From Actinoplanes siamensis (GTDB taxonomy: Bacteria; Actinomycetota; Actinomycetes; Mycobacteriales; Micromonosporaceae): a DNA stretch of 38,320 nt. Position numbers and translations under genes: made by a program. The stretch is taken from positions 1 to 38,320 of the forward strand of contig NZ_BOMW01000079.1 of the NCBI RefSeq assembly GCF_016862395.1. The letters are read 5' to 3'. Below, piece by piece: positions 25,806 to 33,083 of the stretch (positions are counted from its first letter, which is position 1; each line of letters starts with the position of its first letter). The notes under the pieces were generated by a model. That model did no database searches, had not been told where the DNA came from, and saw nothing but the letters and a program-made list of their open reading frames with translations.

Positions 25806-27203
25806 GTGGCTGCCTCCGAGTTTCCCTTCGTCGACTTCGCGGATTTGGCCGCGGATGGCCGGCTCCTGGTCGCGGTCGACCGCGCAGGCGGATGCCGGAA
25901 GCTGGACACCGCGTCCGGGGAGCTGCTCGCCGAGCTCGAGCTCCCCGGCGCGGTGACCGGTGGTGCGGTCTTCGACCCGGCCGGCGATCAGGTCGCTATC
26001 GGTTGCGCCGACGGCACCGTCCTTCGGTGGGCTGCGGAGGCCGGCGGCGCCGAGGCCGTTCACCTGCACGCACACCCGGTGAGCAGTGTGGCGATCTCCG
26101 CGGGCGGAGCGCTGGTCGCCGCGGGTCATGCCGATGGGTCGGTGAGCGTCCAGGTGGGCGCGGCCGGCGACGCTATGGTCCTCGACGCGAATGCGGGCCT
26201 CACGGTGGGCTTCCACCGGGCGATAACCGCAGTCGATTTGGACGACGCCGGACAGTACCTGGTAACCGCCGGCCGCTCCGGCGTCGTTCGTTTGTGGGAA
26301 GTGTCGTCGGGTCGTCTGGTCGATACGCTGCGCGCGGCCGGAACGGGCGTCGGTGCGGTTTCTTTCGACCCGTCCGGACAGGCCGTCGCCATCGGCGACA
26401 TGCAAGGCGGCGTGGAAATACGGAATTGGCGCGGCGGAGAATCCTGGAAATTTGCGGCCCATGTCGACAGCGTCTTGGCGCTGAGATTCGGCGCTGACGG
26501 CCGCACCCTGCTCACCGGTGGCCGTGACTGCGTGGTCAAGACCTGGTATCTGCCGTCCGGGCGCCAGGTCAACGAGATGCGTCATCTGGGCGGGTGGATC
26601 CGGGCGCTCGCACTGTCCGCCGATGGCAGTGAGATCATCGCTGCCGATGGCGGTGGATCGCTCGCCGTCTGGGACCAGATCGGACAGGTGATCTCGGCCA
26701 GGCCAACAGCCTTCGGCCCGGCGGACGACATCGCCGGCCCGGCGGACCGAGGCTCACCGACCTGGCGCGCCGAAGCCGGGCGTTTCGCCTGGAGCAGTCT
26801 GAACTGCGCATGCGGCCGGGGCGCGGCGCACGTCCCGCACGACTTCGCGAGGCTGGTGGCCGCGACCACCGATGCGGAGGCCGACGGCGCCGGTCTCCTC
26901 GACGACGTCGAGACACAGAACATGCTTTTCGAGTCGATTGTCCCGCTGATGCCGATGGCCGTGCTGGCGCTCTCCGACGAGCCGCTTTCGGAGCCGGCGC
27001 GGCGCACCGTGCTCGAACTGATTCTGGCCGGCGTGAGTGGTGACACCCACTATGTCGAGCAGGGCCTCGGGCGGGACGGCTTGGAGGATCTGTGCCGGGA
27101 CGCCATCCGTCCCCACGCCGTGCTTTTCCACCGCCTGCTCCAGGCGAACCCGACACCTCGGGAAGCCACGTTGCTCGGCGAGATAGTTCGCGAACTCGGG
27201 TAG
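25806..27203 (+). CDS. WD40 propeller fused to an immunity-like C-terminal domain
   Basis: A 465-residue cytoplasmic protein starting 58 bases after the toxin stop. The GTG at 25806 has AAAGG eight bases upstream; a GTG at 25788 in frame lacks such a site. Residues 1 to about 310 form a WD40 beta-propeller of roughly seven blades (for example DGTVLRW, SGVVRLWEV, CVVKTWYLPSG, GSLAVWDQ). Residues about 320-465 are a different helical domain with CACGRGAAHVPHDFARLV, LLDDVETQNMLFESIVPLMP and an LELILAGVSGDTHYVEQG segment. That part resembles, by my recognition only, widespread HEAT-like proteins encoded beside actinobacterial RHS toxins. It is the best candidate immunity protein for the deaminase toxin. 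It could instead be an unrelated regulatory WD40 protein. No terminator separates it from the toxin gene. Confidence 0.75.
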   Translation: MAASEFPFVDFADLAADGRLLVAVDRAGGCRKLDTASGELLAELELPGAVTGGAVFDPAGDQVAIGCADGTVLRWAAEAGGAEAVHLHAHPVSSVAISAGGALVAAGHADGSVSVQVGAAGDAMVLDANAGLTVGFHRAITAVDLDDAGQYLVTAGRSGVVRLWEVSSGRLVDTLRAAGTGVGAVSFDPSGQAVAIGDMQGGVEIRNWRGGESWKFAAHVDSVLALRFGADGRTLLTGGRDCVVKTWYLPSGRQVNEMRHLGGWIRALALSADGSEIIAADGGGSLAVWDQIGQVISARPTAFGPADDIAGPADRGSPTWRAEAGRFAWSSLNCACGRGAAHVPHDFARLVAATTDAEADGAGLLDDVETQNMLFESIVPLMPMAVLALSDEPLSEPARRTVLELILAGVSGDTHYVEQGLGRDGLEDLCRDAIRPHAVLFHRLLQANPTPREATLLGEIVRELG

Positions 27204-27466
27204 GGAACGGGAGCGTCGGCCAGTCCGGCGCCGGGCCGGTGCTGGCTCGGACCACCAGGGGGCGGGACAGCAGCTCGCGGGCGTCCCGGCGGATCGCCTC
27301 GACCTGCTCGAACGGCTCGCGGATGACCAGCGGCGTGAGGCCCGCCGGGGCGAGCACGTCGCCCCGGCCGAGGCGGCGTTGGATCGAGGCGTGTCCCTCG
27401 GTCGGGACCGCCTCGTCGGGGATCAGGCCGTAGGAGCCTTGGGTGCCGACCGTGGCGGCGCCCGGT
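27195..27466 (-). pseudogene. Decayed regulator fragment, LacI-like C-terminus
   Basis: The minus-strand frame after a TGA at about 27464-27466 reads PDEAVPTEGHASIQRRL and then LTPLVIREPFEQVEAIRRDA and SRPLVVRASTGPAP. The last part resembles the C-terminal end of LacI-family regulators (TTVREPFEE...ELVVRGSTAP). Codons keep the high GC at third positions, which suggests former coding. There is no proper start or stop, the preceding part does not match LacI, and the frame runs on antisense into the WD40 gene. It is probably a remnant truncated when the neighbouring module arrived. Confidence 0.3.
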
Positions 27467-27530
27467 CACCCTTCCTTTCCGCTGCCCACACCGTAGCGCC
27501 GCGGATCCCAGGGGCGGCGGGGCGGCGGCG

Positions 27531-27559
27531 CGCCCCCGGCCGGACGGTGGCCGGGGGCG
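27531..27559. terminator. Strong GC hairpin upstream of the lactonase gene
   Basis: A perfect 11-base inverted repeat, CGCCCCCGGCC (27531-27541) and GGCCGGGGGCG (27549-27559), has a seven-base loop. It lies in the 418-bp gene-poor stretch between the WD40 gene and the lactonase gene, 62 bases before the lactonase ATG. It could be a GC-type terminator for transcripts from the left or a leader structure. The rest of the stretch holds only the regulator remnant. Confidence 0.4.
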
Positions 27560-27621
27560 ATGTACCGGTCAAGAAGCGGAGCCTGCCGAGTTTCGGCGCC
27601 CGTCTGTGATGGGATCGGGGC

Positions 27622-28680
27622 ATGGGCGCGAACGCTGAGTACGTCTTCGTCGGCTGCTACACCAGTGACAAGGGAGGCGAGGGTGACGGCATCACGCTGC
27701 TGCGGCGTGACCCGGCGAACGGGGAACTGACCCGGCTCGGGCTGGCCGCGCGCACTCCCTCGCCATCCTTCCTCACCCAGCACCCGACCCTTCCGGTCCT
27801 CTACGCGGTCAACGAGCTGGAGGAGGGTACCGTCTCGGCCTTCTCGGTGGCCCCGGACTGCTCCCTCGTCCCGCTCGGCACCCGCCCGACCGGCGGCGCC
27901 GACCCGTGCCACCTCGCCGTCACCGCCGACGGCCGGCACCTGGTGGTGGCCAACTACGCGAGCGGCTCGGTCGCCGTGCACCCGCTGGACGCCGAGGGCG
28001 CCCCGGGCGAGCGCAGCGACCTGCTCGCCCTGGCCGGGTCGGGCCCGGAACCGGAGCGGCAGGGCGGCCCGCACGCGCACATGGTGGTACCGGACCGCAA
28101 CGGCCCGGACGTGCTGATCTCCGACCTGGGCTCGGATCGGGTGTGGCGGTCGCGGCTGGACCCGATCTCCGGCCGGCTCGGCGCGCCGGAGCCGGCGGTG
28201 GAGGCGAAGCCCGGCACCGGGCCGCGGCACCTGACCCGCTCGGCGGACGGGGCACTGCTCCTGGCCGGCGAGTTGAGCGGGACGCTGAGTTGGTACCGCG
28301 CGGCCGGCGGCCCGACCCTGGAGGCCCGTGGCGAGGTGGCGTCCAGCGCGGCCGGCGGCGCGGTCTATCCCTCCGAGGTGACAGCGGGGCGCGACGGCCG
28401 GTTCGTGTACCTGGCGAACCGCGGCCCGGACACGGTGACCACCTTCGCTTGGGACGGCGACAATGCCACGGTGGTGGATGAGACATCGACCGGCGGCGTT
28501 TGGCCACGACACCTGATCTTGATTGGTGATCACCTGTACGTAGCCAATCAGCGTTCACACAGCGTGACTGTTTTTCGCGTTGATCCGGACACCGGAATTC
28601 CGGTGACGGAAGGGGAGCCGACCGCCGAGCCGAGCCCCACCTGTCTGCTCCGCTGGAACCCGACGATGATCAGGTCATAG
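27622..28680 (+). CDS. Lactonase-family seven-bladed beta-propeller (6-phosphogluconolactonase type)
   Basis: A 352-residue protein of the Lactonase (PF10282) family. The start motif is EYVFVGCYTSDKGGEGDGI, close to the family's usual YVGTYT...GI opening. Repeated blades include HPTLPVLYAVNEL, CHLAVTADGRHLVVANYASG, GPHAHMVVPD, GPRHLTRSADG and PRHLILIGDHLYVANQRSHSV. The conserved H-x-H and R-H positions line the putative active site. The E. coli member (Pgl/YbhE) hydrolyses 6-phosphogluconolactone, but many members act on other lactones or are untested. No signal peptide is seen, so it is cytoplasmic. It appears monocistronic and is followed by an inverted repeat. Confidence 0.87.
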   Translation: MGANAEYVFVGCYTSDKGGEGDGITLLRRDPANGELTRLGLAARTPSPSFLTQHPTLPVLYAVNELEEGTVSAFSVAPDCSLVPLGTRPTGGADPCHLAVTADGRHLVVANYASGSVAVHPLDAEGAPGERSDLLALAGSGPEPERQGGPHAHMVVPDRNGPDVLISDLGSDRVWRSRLDPISGRLGAPEPAVEAKPGTGPRHLTRSADGALLLAGELSGTLSWYRAAGGPTLEARGEVASSAAGGAVYPSEVTAGRDGRFVYLANRGPDTVTTFAWDGDNATVVDETSTGGVWPRHLILIGDHLYVANQRSHSVTVFRVDPDTGIPVTEGEPTAEPSPTCLLRWNPTMIRS

Positions 28681-28690
28681 GCGACATCGG

Positions 28691-28740
28691 GCACCCGGGC
28701 GGGTCTGTGAGATATCTGACCAAATCGACCGCCCGGGTGC
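28691..28740 (+). terminator. Inverted repeat after the lactonase gene, possible terminator
   Basis: GCACCCGGGCGG (28691-28702) pairs perfectly with CCGCCCGGGTGC (28729-28740), with a 26-base spacer. It starts ten bases after the lactonase stop. The long spacer and lack of a U-tract lower confidence; it could also be an operator for the next gene. Confidence 0.5.
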
Positions 28741-28859
28741 TTGAACTCGCCACCGATCGAGAGCGCGCCGCTACGCACGGTTGTTTTCTGATCGGCGAAC
28801 GCCAATCTGAGTAATTTTCGGCCGAACGTATATGGCATTCAGGTCCGGAGATGCGCACT

Positions 28860-30638
28860 ATGGAGCGCGTGTCTGGCCGCCATCGTAGAAACTTCAACTT
28901 AAAAGGGGCGAGCGTCGTCGGAGGAGCGATGGCGATCGTTGTCGTTGTCGCGGGTACCTGGTTCGGATACAGCCAGTTGGCTGACTCCGAGTGCACCGGG
29001 TCGATCGCATTGAACCTCGCCGCCGCCCCGGAGATCTCACCCGCTGTCACGAACGCCGTGAACGCCTGGACGAAGGACGGGGGCAACGTCAACGGCACCT
29101 GTGTCTCGGTCGCCGTGTCCGAGGTCGCCTCGGCCGACGTGGCCAGTGCCATCGCGCGTGAGCACGGCGTCAACCTGACCGGTCTGGGACAGGCCGCCGG
29201 CTCGATCCAGGTGCCGGACGTGTGGATCCCCGACTCGTCGACCTGGCAGCTGCGTCTGCGCAACGAGGCGTCCGGCTTCCAGCCCAGCAAGGTCACCTCG
29301 GTGGCGCAGAGCCCGCTGGTCGTCGCGATCCCGCAGCCGATCGCGCAGGCGCAGGGGCTGGAGGGCAAGAAGGTGGCCCTGGCGAGCCTGCTGGCCAAGC
29401 AGCTCGGCTCGGCCGACGCCGCCAAGTTCGGCATCGTCAACCCGGCCCGGGACGCGTCCGGCCTGACCGCGCTGATGGCGGTCGGGCAGGCCCTGGGCGC
29501 CGGCAAGGGCGCCGTGGAGAAGCAGGTCCAGGCGCTCACCTACCTCGCCAAGAACCGGTCGGAGCTGCGGGACGAGCTGCTCGAGCAGTTTCCCAAGTCG
29601 GCGGACGAGGCCGCCCTCTCGGAGAGCCTGGGCGCCGCGCCGCTCTCCGAGGAGGACGTGATCTCGTTCAACGCCAAGCGCCCACCCGTGGAGCTGAGCG
29701 CGGTCTACCTGGACGGTCCGTCGCTGCCGCTGGACTACCCGTTCACGGTGTTGCCGCAGGTCGTCGACGGTCAGAAGATCAGCGCGGCGCAGGCCCTGCT
29801 GAAGCGGCTGTCGTCCAGCTCGTTCAAGAACGAGCTGGCCGCCCGGGGCCTGCGCGCCCCGGACGGGACGTACGGCTCCGGCTTCGTCGCCCCGGTCGGC
29901 GCTCCCGCGGCGTCCCCGGCGATCACCGCCGCCGCCGGTGGCGGTGACAGCGGTGGCACGGCCGCGGCCGGGATCGACGCCGCCGCGGTGGGCAAGGTCG
30001 TCGGCACCTGGAACGCGACCACCCAGGCCGGCCGGGTGCTGGCGGTCTTCGACGTGTCCGGCTCGATGGGCGACCCGGTGCCGACCGCTGACAACGCGAG
30101 CAAGGCGCAGGTCACCCAGGCGGCGGCGCGGACCGGCCTCTCGCTGTTCAGCGACGAGTGGGCGGTCGGCGTGTGGGCCTTCTCCACGAACATGAACGGC
30201 AAGAAGCCGTGGAAGGAGCTCATCAAGATCACGCCGCTCAACACCGGGCGGCTCCAGGTGGCGGCAACGATCCCGCAGCTGAACCCGAAGCAGGACGGCA
30301 ACACCGGTCTCTACGACACGGTGCTCGACGCCTACAACAGTTCCAAGAGCAACTGGCGGCCCGGCAAGGCGAACTCGGTCCTGCTGTTCACCGACGGCGA
30401 GAACGACAACGACGACGGCATCAGCCAGGAGAAGTTGCTCGCCGAGCTGAAGAAGGCGCAGGACCCGACGAAGCCGGTCCGGCTGGTGCTGATCGGCATC
30501 GGCGACCAGGTGAACGAGGGCGAGCTCAAGGCGATCAGCAAGGTCGTCAAGGGCAGCGGCGTCTTCATCGCCGAGGACCCCACCAAGATCACGGACATCT
30601 TCCTGCAGGCGATCGGTTCGCGGACCGGCGTCGAGTAG
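28860..30638 (+). CDS. Membrane-anchored solute-binding domain fused to a VWA domain
   Basis: A 592-residue extracytoplasmic protein. The ATG at 28860 is preferred because GGAG ends at 28850, nine bases upstream; an ATG at 28851 would abut it. A basic N-terminus and one hydrophobic helix (about residues 19-40) anchor it. Residues about 45-345 resemble a type-2 periplasmic binding protein (SIALNLAAAPEISPAV, VPDVWIPDSSTWQ, SPLVVAIPQP, YPFTVLPQVVDGQK). A Gly/Ala linker leads to a von Willebrand factor A domain with an intact MIDAS: DVSGS from D398 and the TDGE motif with D512. Proteins of this architecture occur in actinobacteria, with no settled role. No ABC permease or ATPase genes adjoin, so it may act in adhesion or assembly rather than uptake. 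Confidence 0.85.
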   Translation: MERVSGRHRRNFNLKGASVVGGAMAIVVVVAGTWFGYSQLADSECTGSIALNLAAAPEISPAVTNAVNAWTKDGGNVNGTCVSVAVSEVASADVASAIAREHGVNLTGLGQAAGSIQVPDVWIPDSSTWQLRLRNEASGFQPSKVTSVAQSPLVVAIPQPIAQAQGLEGKKVALASLLAKQLGSADAAKFGIVNPARDASGLTALMAVGQALGAGKGAVEKQVQALTYLAKNRSELRDELLEQFPKSADEAALSESLGAAPLSEEDVISFNAKRPPVELSAVYLDGPSLPLDYPFTVLPQVVDGQKISAAQALLKRLSSSSFKNELAARGLRAPDGTYGSGFVAPVGAPAASPAITAAAGGGDSGGTAAAGIDAAAVGKVVGTWNATTQAGRVLAVFDVSGSMGDPVPTADNASKAQVTQAAARTGLSLFSDEWAVGVWAFSTNMNGKKPWKELIKITPLNTGRLQVAATIPQLNPKQDGNTGLYDTVLDAYNSSKSNWRPGKANSVLLFTDGENDNDDGISQEKLLAELKKAQDPTKPVRLVLIGIGDQVNEGELKAISKVVKGSGVFIAEDPTKITDIFLQAIGSRTGVE

Positions 30639-30661
30639 GCCCGAGCGCAGTCACGACCACG

Positions 30662-30692
30662 CGGCCGTCACCCCGGAGGGGGGTGGCGGCCG
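30662..30692. terminator. Bidirectional terminator between the VWA gene and xylR
   Basis: CGGCCGTCACCCC (30662-30674) pairs with GGGGTGGCGGCCG (30680-30692) as a 13-base stem with one G-U wobble and a GGAGG loop, followed by TTT. It lies between the VWA stop at 30638 and the converging repressor stop at 30695. Confidence 0.75.
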
Positions 30693-30694
30693 TT

Positions 30695-31822
30695 TCACGT
30701 GCGCCGCAGCCAGGCGGCCGGGTCGTCGCGCACGCCCCGGATGACCGCGTCCGCCGCCCCGCGCACCGCGGCGTCCGCCCCGAGGCTCGCGGCCCGCAGC
30801 GTGACCGGCGCCAACCCGGCGGTCAGCACCCGCCGCCGCAGCTCCGCCTCGATGCCGTCGCGCAGCCGCGGGAAGTGCGGCACGAACGCCCCGCCGAGCA
30901 CGATCACCGGCACGTCGAGCAGGTTGACCACGGCGGCCAGCGCGATCCCGAGCGCGGCGGCGGCCAGCGGCTCGTCGGCGGCGAGCGCCTCCTGCCCGGC
31001 GTACTGCTCCAGGCAGCCCCGGGCGCCGCAGCGGCAGTGCCGCCCGTCCGGGTAGACGGTGACGTGCCCGATCTCGCCGCTCCACCCCCGTACTCCTCGA
31101 TAGAGCTCCCCGTCGATCACCAGGCCGGCGCCGATGCCGACCTCGCCGCTCACGTACAGGAAATCGGGGTTGCCCCCGGCGACCCGCAGCTCTCCGAGAG
31201 CGGCGAGGTTGGCCTCGTTGTCGACGGCGACCGGCAGGTCGGCGAGTTCCGGCACGCCGCGCAGCAGCACCGGCGCGTCCACGTTCTGCCAGCCCAGGTT
31301 GGGCGCGACCCGGACCAGGTCACCGGAGACCAGGCCGGGCACGGCGAGCGCGGCGCCGGCCAGGACCAGGCCGTCGGCCTCGGCGGCGAGCCGGGCCCGG
31401 GCGCCGAGCCGGCCCAGCGCGGCCAGCGCCTCGGCCGGTCCGGCCGGGCGCTGGTCGGCGTGCTCGGTGAGACGCTGGCGGACCGTGCCGGTCAGGTCGA
31501 CCACGCAGGCGGCGAGATAGTCGACGTTGATCTCCAGGCCCAGGCCGGCCGGCCCGGCCGCGGTCAGCGCCAGCCCGGCCGCGGGACGTCCGGCGCCGGT
31601 GCGCGGCGGCGGGTCCAGCTCGGTCAGCAGCCCGCCCGCGATGAGGTCGTCGACCAGCGCCGAGACGGTGGCCCGGGTCAGGCCGGTGGCGCTCGCGACG
31701 GCCGCCCGGGACGGCGGATCAGCGCTGTTCGCCACGGTGTGCAGGACCAGCGCGAGATTATGGGCTCGCACGCTCGACTGCCGGACGGGGGCGCTGGATC
31801 GGGTGCTCAGCCGGGCCGTCAC
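30695..31822 (-). CDS. xylR: ROK-family repressor, XylR-like
   Basis: A 375-residue ROK regulator. A winged helix-turn-helix lies at about residues 36-75 (AAVASATGLTRATVSALVDDLIAGGLL). The ROK sugar-binding/kinase-like domain follows, with AVDNEANLAALGE, GEVGIGAGLVIDGELYRG and the zinc-binding motif CRCGARGC. The start is GTG 31822; a purine patch (AAGGGC) directly abuts it, and the gene may be leaderless (see promoter). It is divergent from xylose isomerase, the usual position of the xylose repressor, so regulation of xylA-xylB in response to xylose is inferred from context. The kinase activity of ROK enzymes is normally absent in such repressors. Confidence 0.88.
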   Translation of the reverse strand: MTARLSTRSSAPVRQSSVRAHNLALVLHTVANSADPPSRAAVASATGLTRATVSALVDDLIAGGLLTELDPPPRTGAGRPAAGLALTAAGPAGLGLEINVDYLAACVVDLTGTVRQRLTEHADQRPAGPAEALAALGRLGARARLAAEADGLVLAGAALAVPGLVSGDLVRVAPNLGWQNVDAPVLLRGVPELADLPVAVDNEANLAALGELRVAGGNPDFLYVSGEVGIGAGLVIDGELYRGVRGWSGEIGHVTVYPDGRHCRCGARGCLEQYAGQEALAADEPLAAAALGIALAAVVNLLDVPVIVLGGAFVPHFPRLRDGIEAELRRRVLTAGLAPVTLRAASLGADAAVRGAADAVIRGVRDDPAAWLRRT

Positions 31823-31826
31823 GCCC

Positions 31827-31855
31827 TTGACAATGCCATACCCCGGCCAAATAAT
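31827..31855 (+). promoter_or_regulatory. Near-consensus xylA promoter
   Basis: TTGACA (31827-31832) is a perfect -35 box and AATAAT (31850-31855), five of six to consensus, lies after a 17-base spacer. Transcription would begin about 35 bases before the xylA GTG. Such a consensus sigma-70-type promoter in GC-rich DNA suggests strong expression held off by the repressor. Confidence 0.8.
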
Positions 31856-31859
31856 TCAA
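31830..31859 (-). promoter_or_regulatory. Possible xylR promoter interlocked with the xylA promoter
   Basis: On the minus strand TTGAAT (31859-31854) is followed after 18 bases by CATTGT (31835-31830), which ends seven bases before the xylR GTG. That geometry fits a leaderless transcript. It overlaps the xylA promoter almost completely. Confidence 0.4.
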
Positions 31860-31872
31860 CCACTAAACAAAT
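31854..31872. promoter_or_regulatory. Candidate XylR operator at the xylA transcription start
   Basis: The AT-rich stretch ATTCAACCACTAAACAAAT sits just after the xylA -10 box, where ROK-family repressors commonly bind AT-rich sites. On the opposite strand it reads ATTTGTTTAGTGG. The assignment is from position and composition only. Confidence 0.4.
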
Positions 31873-31896
31873 CGTACGCGTTTCCCGGAGGTAACC

Positions 31897-33081
31897 GTGT
31901 CGCTCCAGGCCACACCCGAAGACAAGTTCTCCTTCGGTCTCTGGACCGTCGGCTGGCAGGCTCGCGACCCGTTCGGTGACGCGACCCGCCCGGCGCTCGA
32001 CCCGGTGGAGGCGGTGCACAAGCTCGCCGAGATCGGGGCGTACGGCATCACCTTCCACGACGACGACCTGGTGCCCTTCGGCGCCGACGCGCAGACCCGG
32101 GACGGCGTCGTCGCCGGCTTCAAGAAGGCGCTGGAGGAGACCGGCCTGATCGTCCCGATGGTCACCACCAACCTGTTCACCCACCCGGTGTTCAAGGACG
32201 GCGGCTTCACCAGCAACGACCGCTCGGTGCGGCGTTACGCGATCCGCAAGGTGCTGCGCCAGATGGACCTCGGCGCCGAGCTGGGCGCCAAGACGCTGGT
32301 GCTCTGGGGCGGCCGCGAGGGCGCGGAGTACGACTCGGCCAAGGACGTGCGGGCCGCGCTCGACCGCTACCGCGAGGCGCTCAACCTGCTCGCGCAGTAC
32401 TCCGAGGACCGGGGCTACGGCTTCCGCTTCGCCATCGAGCCCAAGCCGAACGAGCCCCGCGGCGACATCCTGCTCCCGACCGCCGGCCACGCCATCGCGT
32501 TCGTGCAGGAGCTGGAGCGGCCGGAGCTGTTCGGGATCAACCCCGAGGTCGGCCACGAACAGATGTCCAACCTCAACTTCACCCAGGGCATCGCCCAGGC
32601 GCTGTGGCACGAGAAGCTGTTCCACATCGACCTGAACGGCCAGCACGGCCCGAAGTACGACCAGGACCTGGTCTTCGGCCACGGTGACCTGCTCAACGCG
32701 TTCTCCCTGGTCGACCTGCTGGAGAACGGCGCGGACGGCAGCCCGGCCTACGACGGCCCGCGGCACTTCGACTACAAGCCGTCGCGCACCGAGGACTTCA
32801 CCGGCGTCTGGGAGTCGGCCAAGGCCAACATCCGGATGTACCTGCTGCTCAAGGAGCGGGCCAAGGCGTTCCGCGCGGACCCCGAGGTGCAGGAGGCGCT
32901 GGCCGCGTCCAAGGTCGCCGAACTGTCCACGCCGACCCTCAACCCCGGCGAGACGTACGCCGACCTGATCGCCGACCGCAGCGCGTTCGAGGACTACGAC
33001 GCGGACGCCGCCGGCGCTCAGGGCTACGGATTCGTCCGGCTCAACCAGCTGGCGATCGAGCACCTGCTCGGGGCCCGCTGA
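31897..33081 (+). CDS. xylA: Xylose isomerase
   Basis: A 394-residue class I xylose isomerase converting D-xylose to D-xylulose in the cytoplasm. The GTG at 31897 has GGAGGT four bases upstream. Catalytic and metal residues match the Streptomyces-type enzyme: H54 and D57 in TFHDDDLVPF, E181 and K183 in IEPKPNEPRGD, then EVGHEQMSNL and HIDLNGQHGPKYDQD with the metal-binding Asp residues. Length is as expected for the actinobacterial type (about 387-394). It is the first gene of a two-gene operon with xylulokinase, two bases apart, and is divergent from the ROK repressor. Confidence 0.97.
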   Translation: MSLQATPEDKFSFGLWTVGWQARDPFGDATRPALDPVEAVHKLAEIGAYGITFHDDDLVPFGADAQTRDGVVAGFKKALEETGLIVPMVTTNLFTHPVFKDGGFTSNDRSVRRYAIRKVLRQMDLGAELGAKTLVLWGGREGAEYDSAKDVRAALDRYREALNLLAQYSEDRGYGFRFAIEPKPNEPRGDILLPTAGHAIAFVQELERPELFGINPEVGHEQMSNLNFTQGIAQALWHEKLFHIDLNGQHGPKYDQDLVFGHGDLLNAFSLVDLLENGADGSPAYDGPRHFDYKPSRTEDFTGVWESAKANIRMYLLLKERAKAFRADPEVQEALAASKVAELSTPTLNPGETYADLIADRSAFEDYDADAAGAQGYGFVRLNQLAIEHLLGAR

Positions 33082-33083
33082 CC

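Noticed and set aside
22022..25909. A 1,295-codon minus-strand open frame
   Set aside because: Same reason; it mirrors the YD repeats, Hint and deaminase codons and has no recognisable protein features.
30158..31894. A 578-codon plus-strand frame through the VWA end and xylR
   Set aside because: Shadow of two supported genes; crosses a strong terminator.
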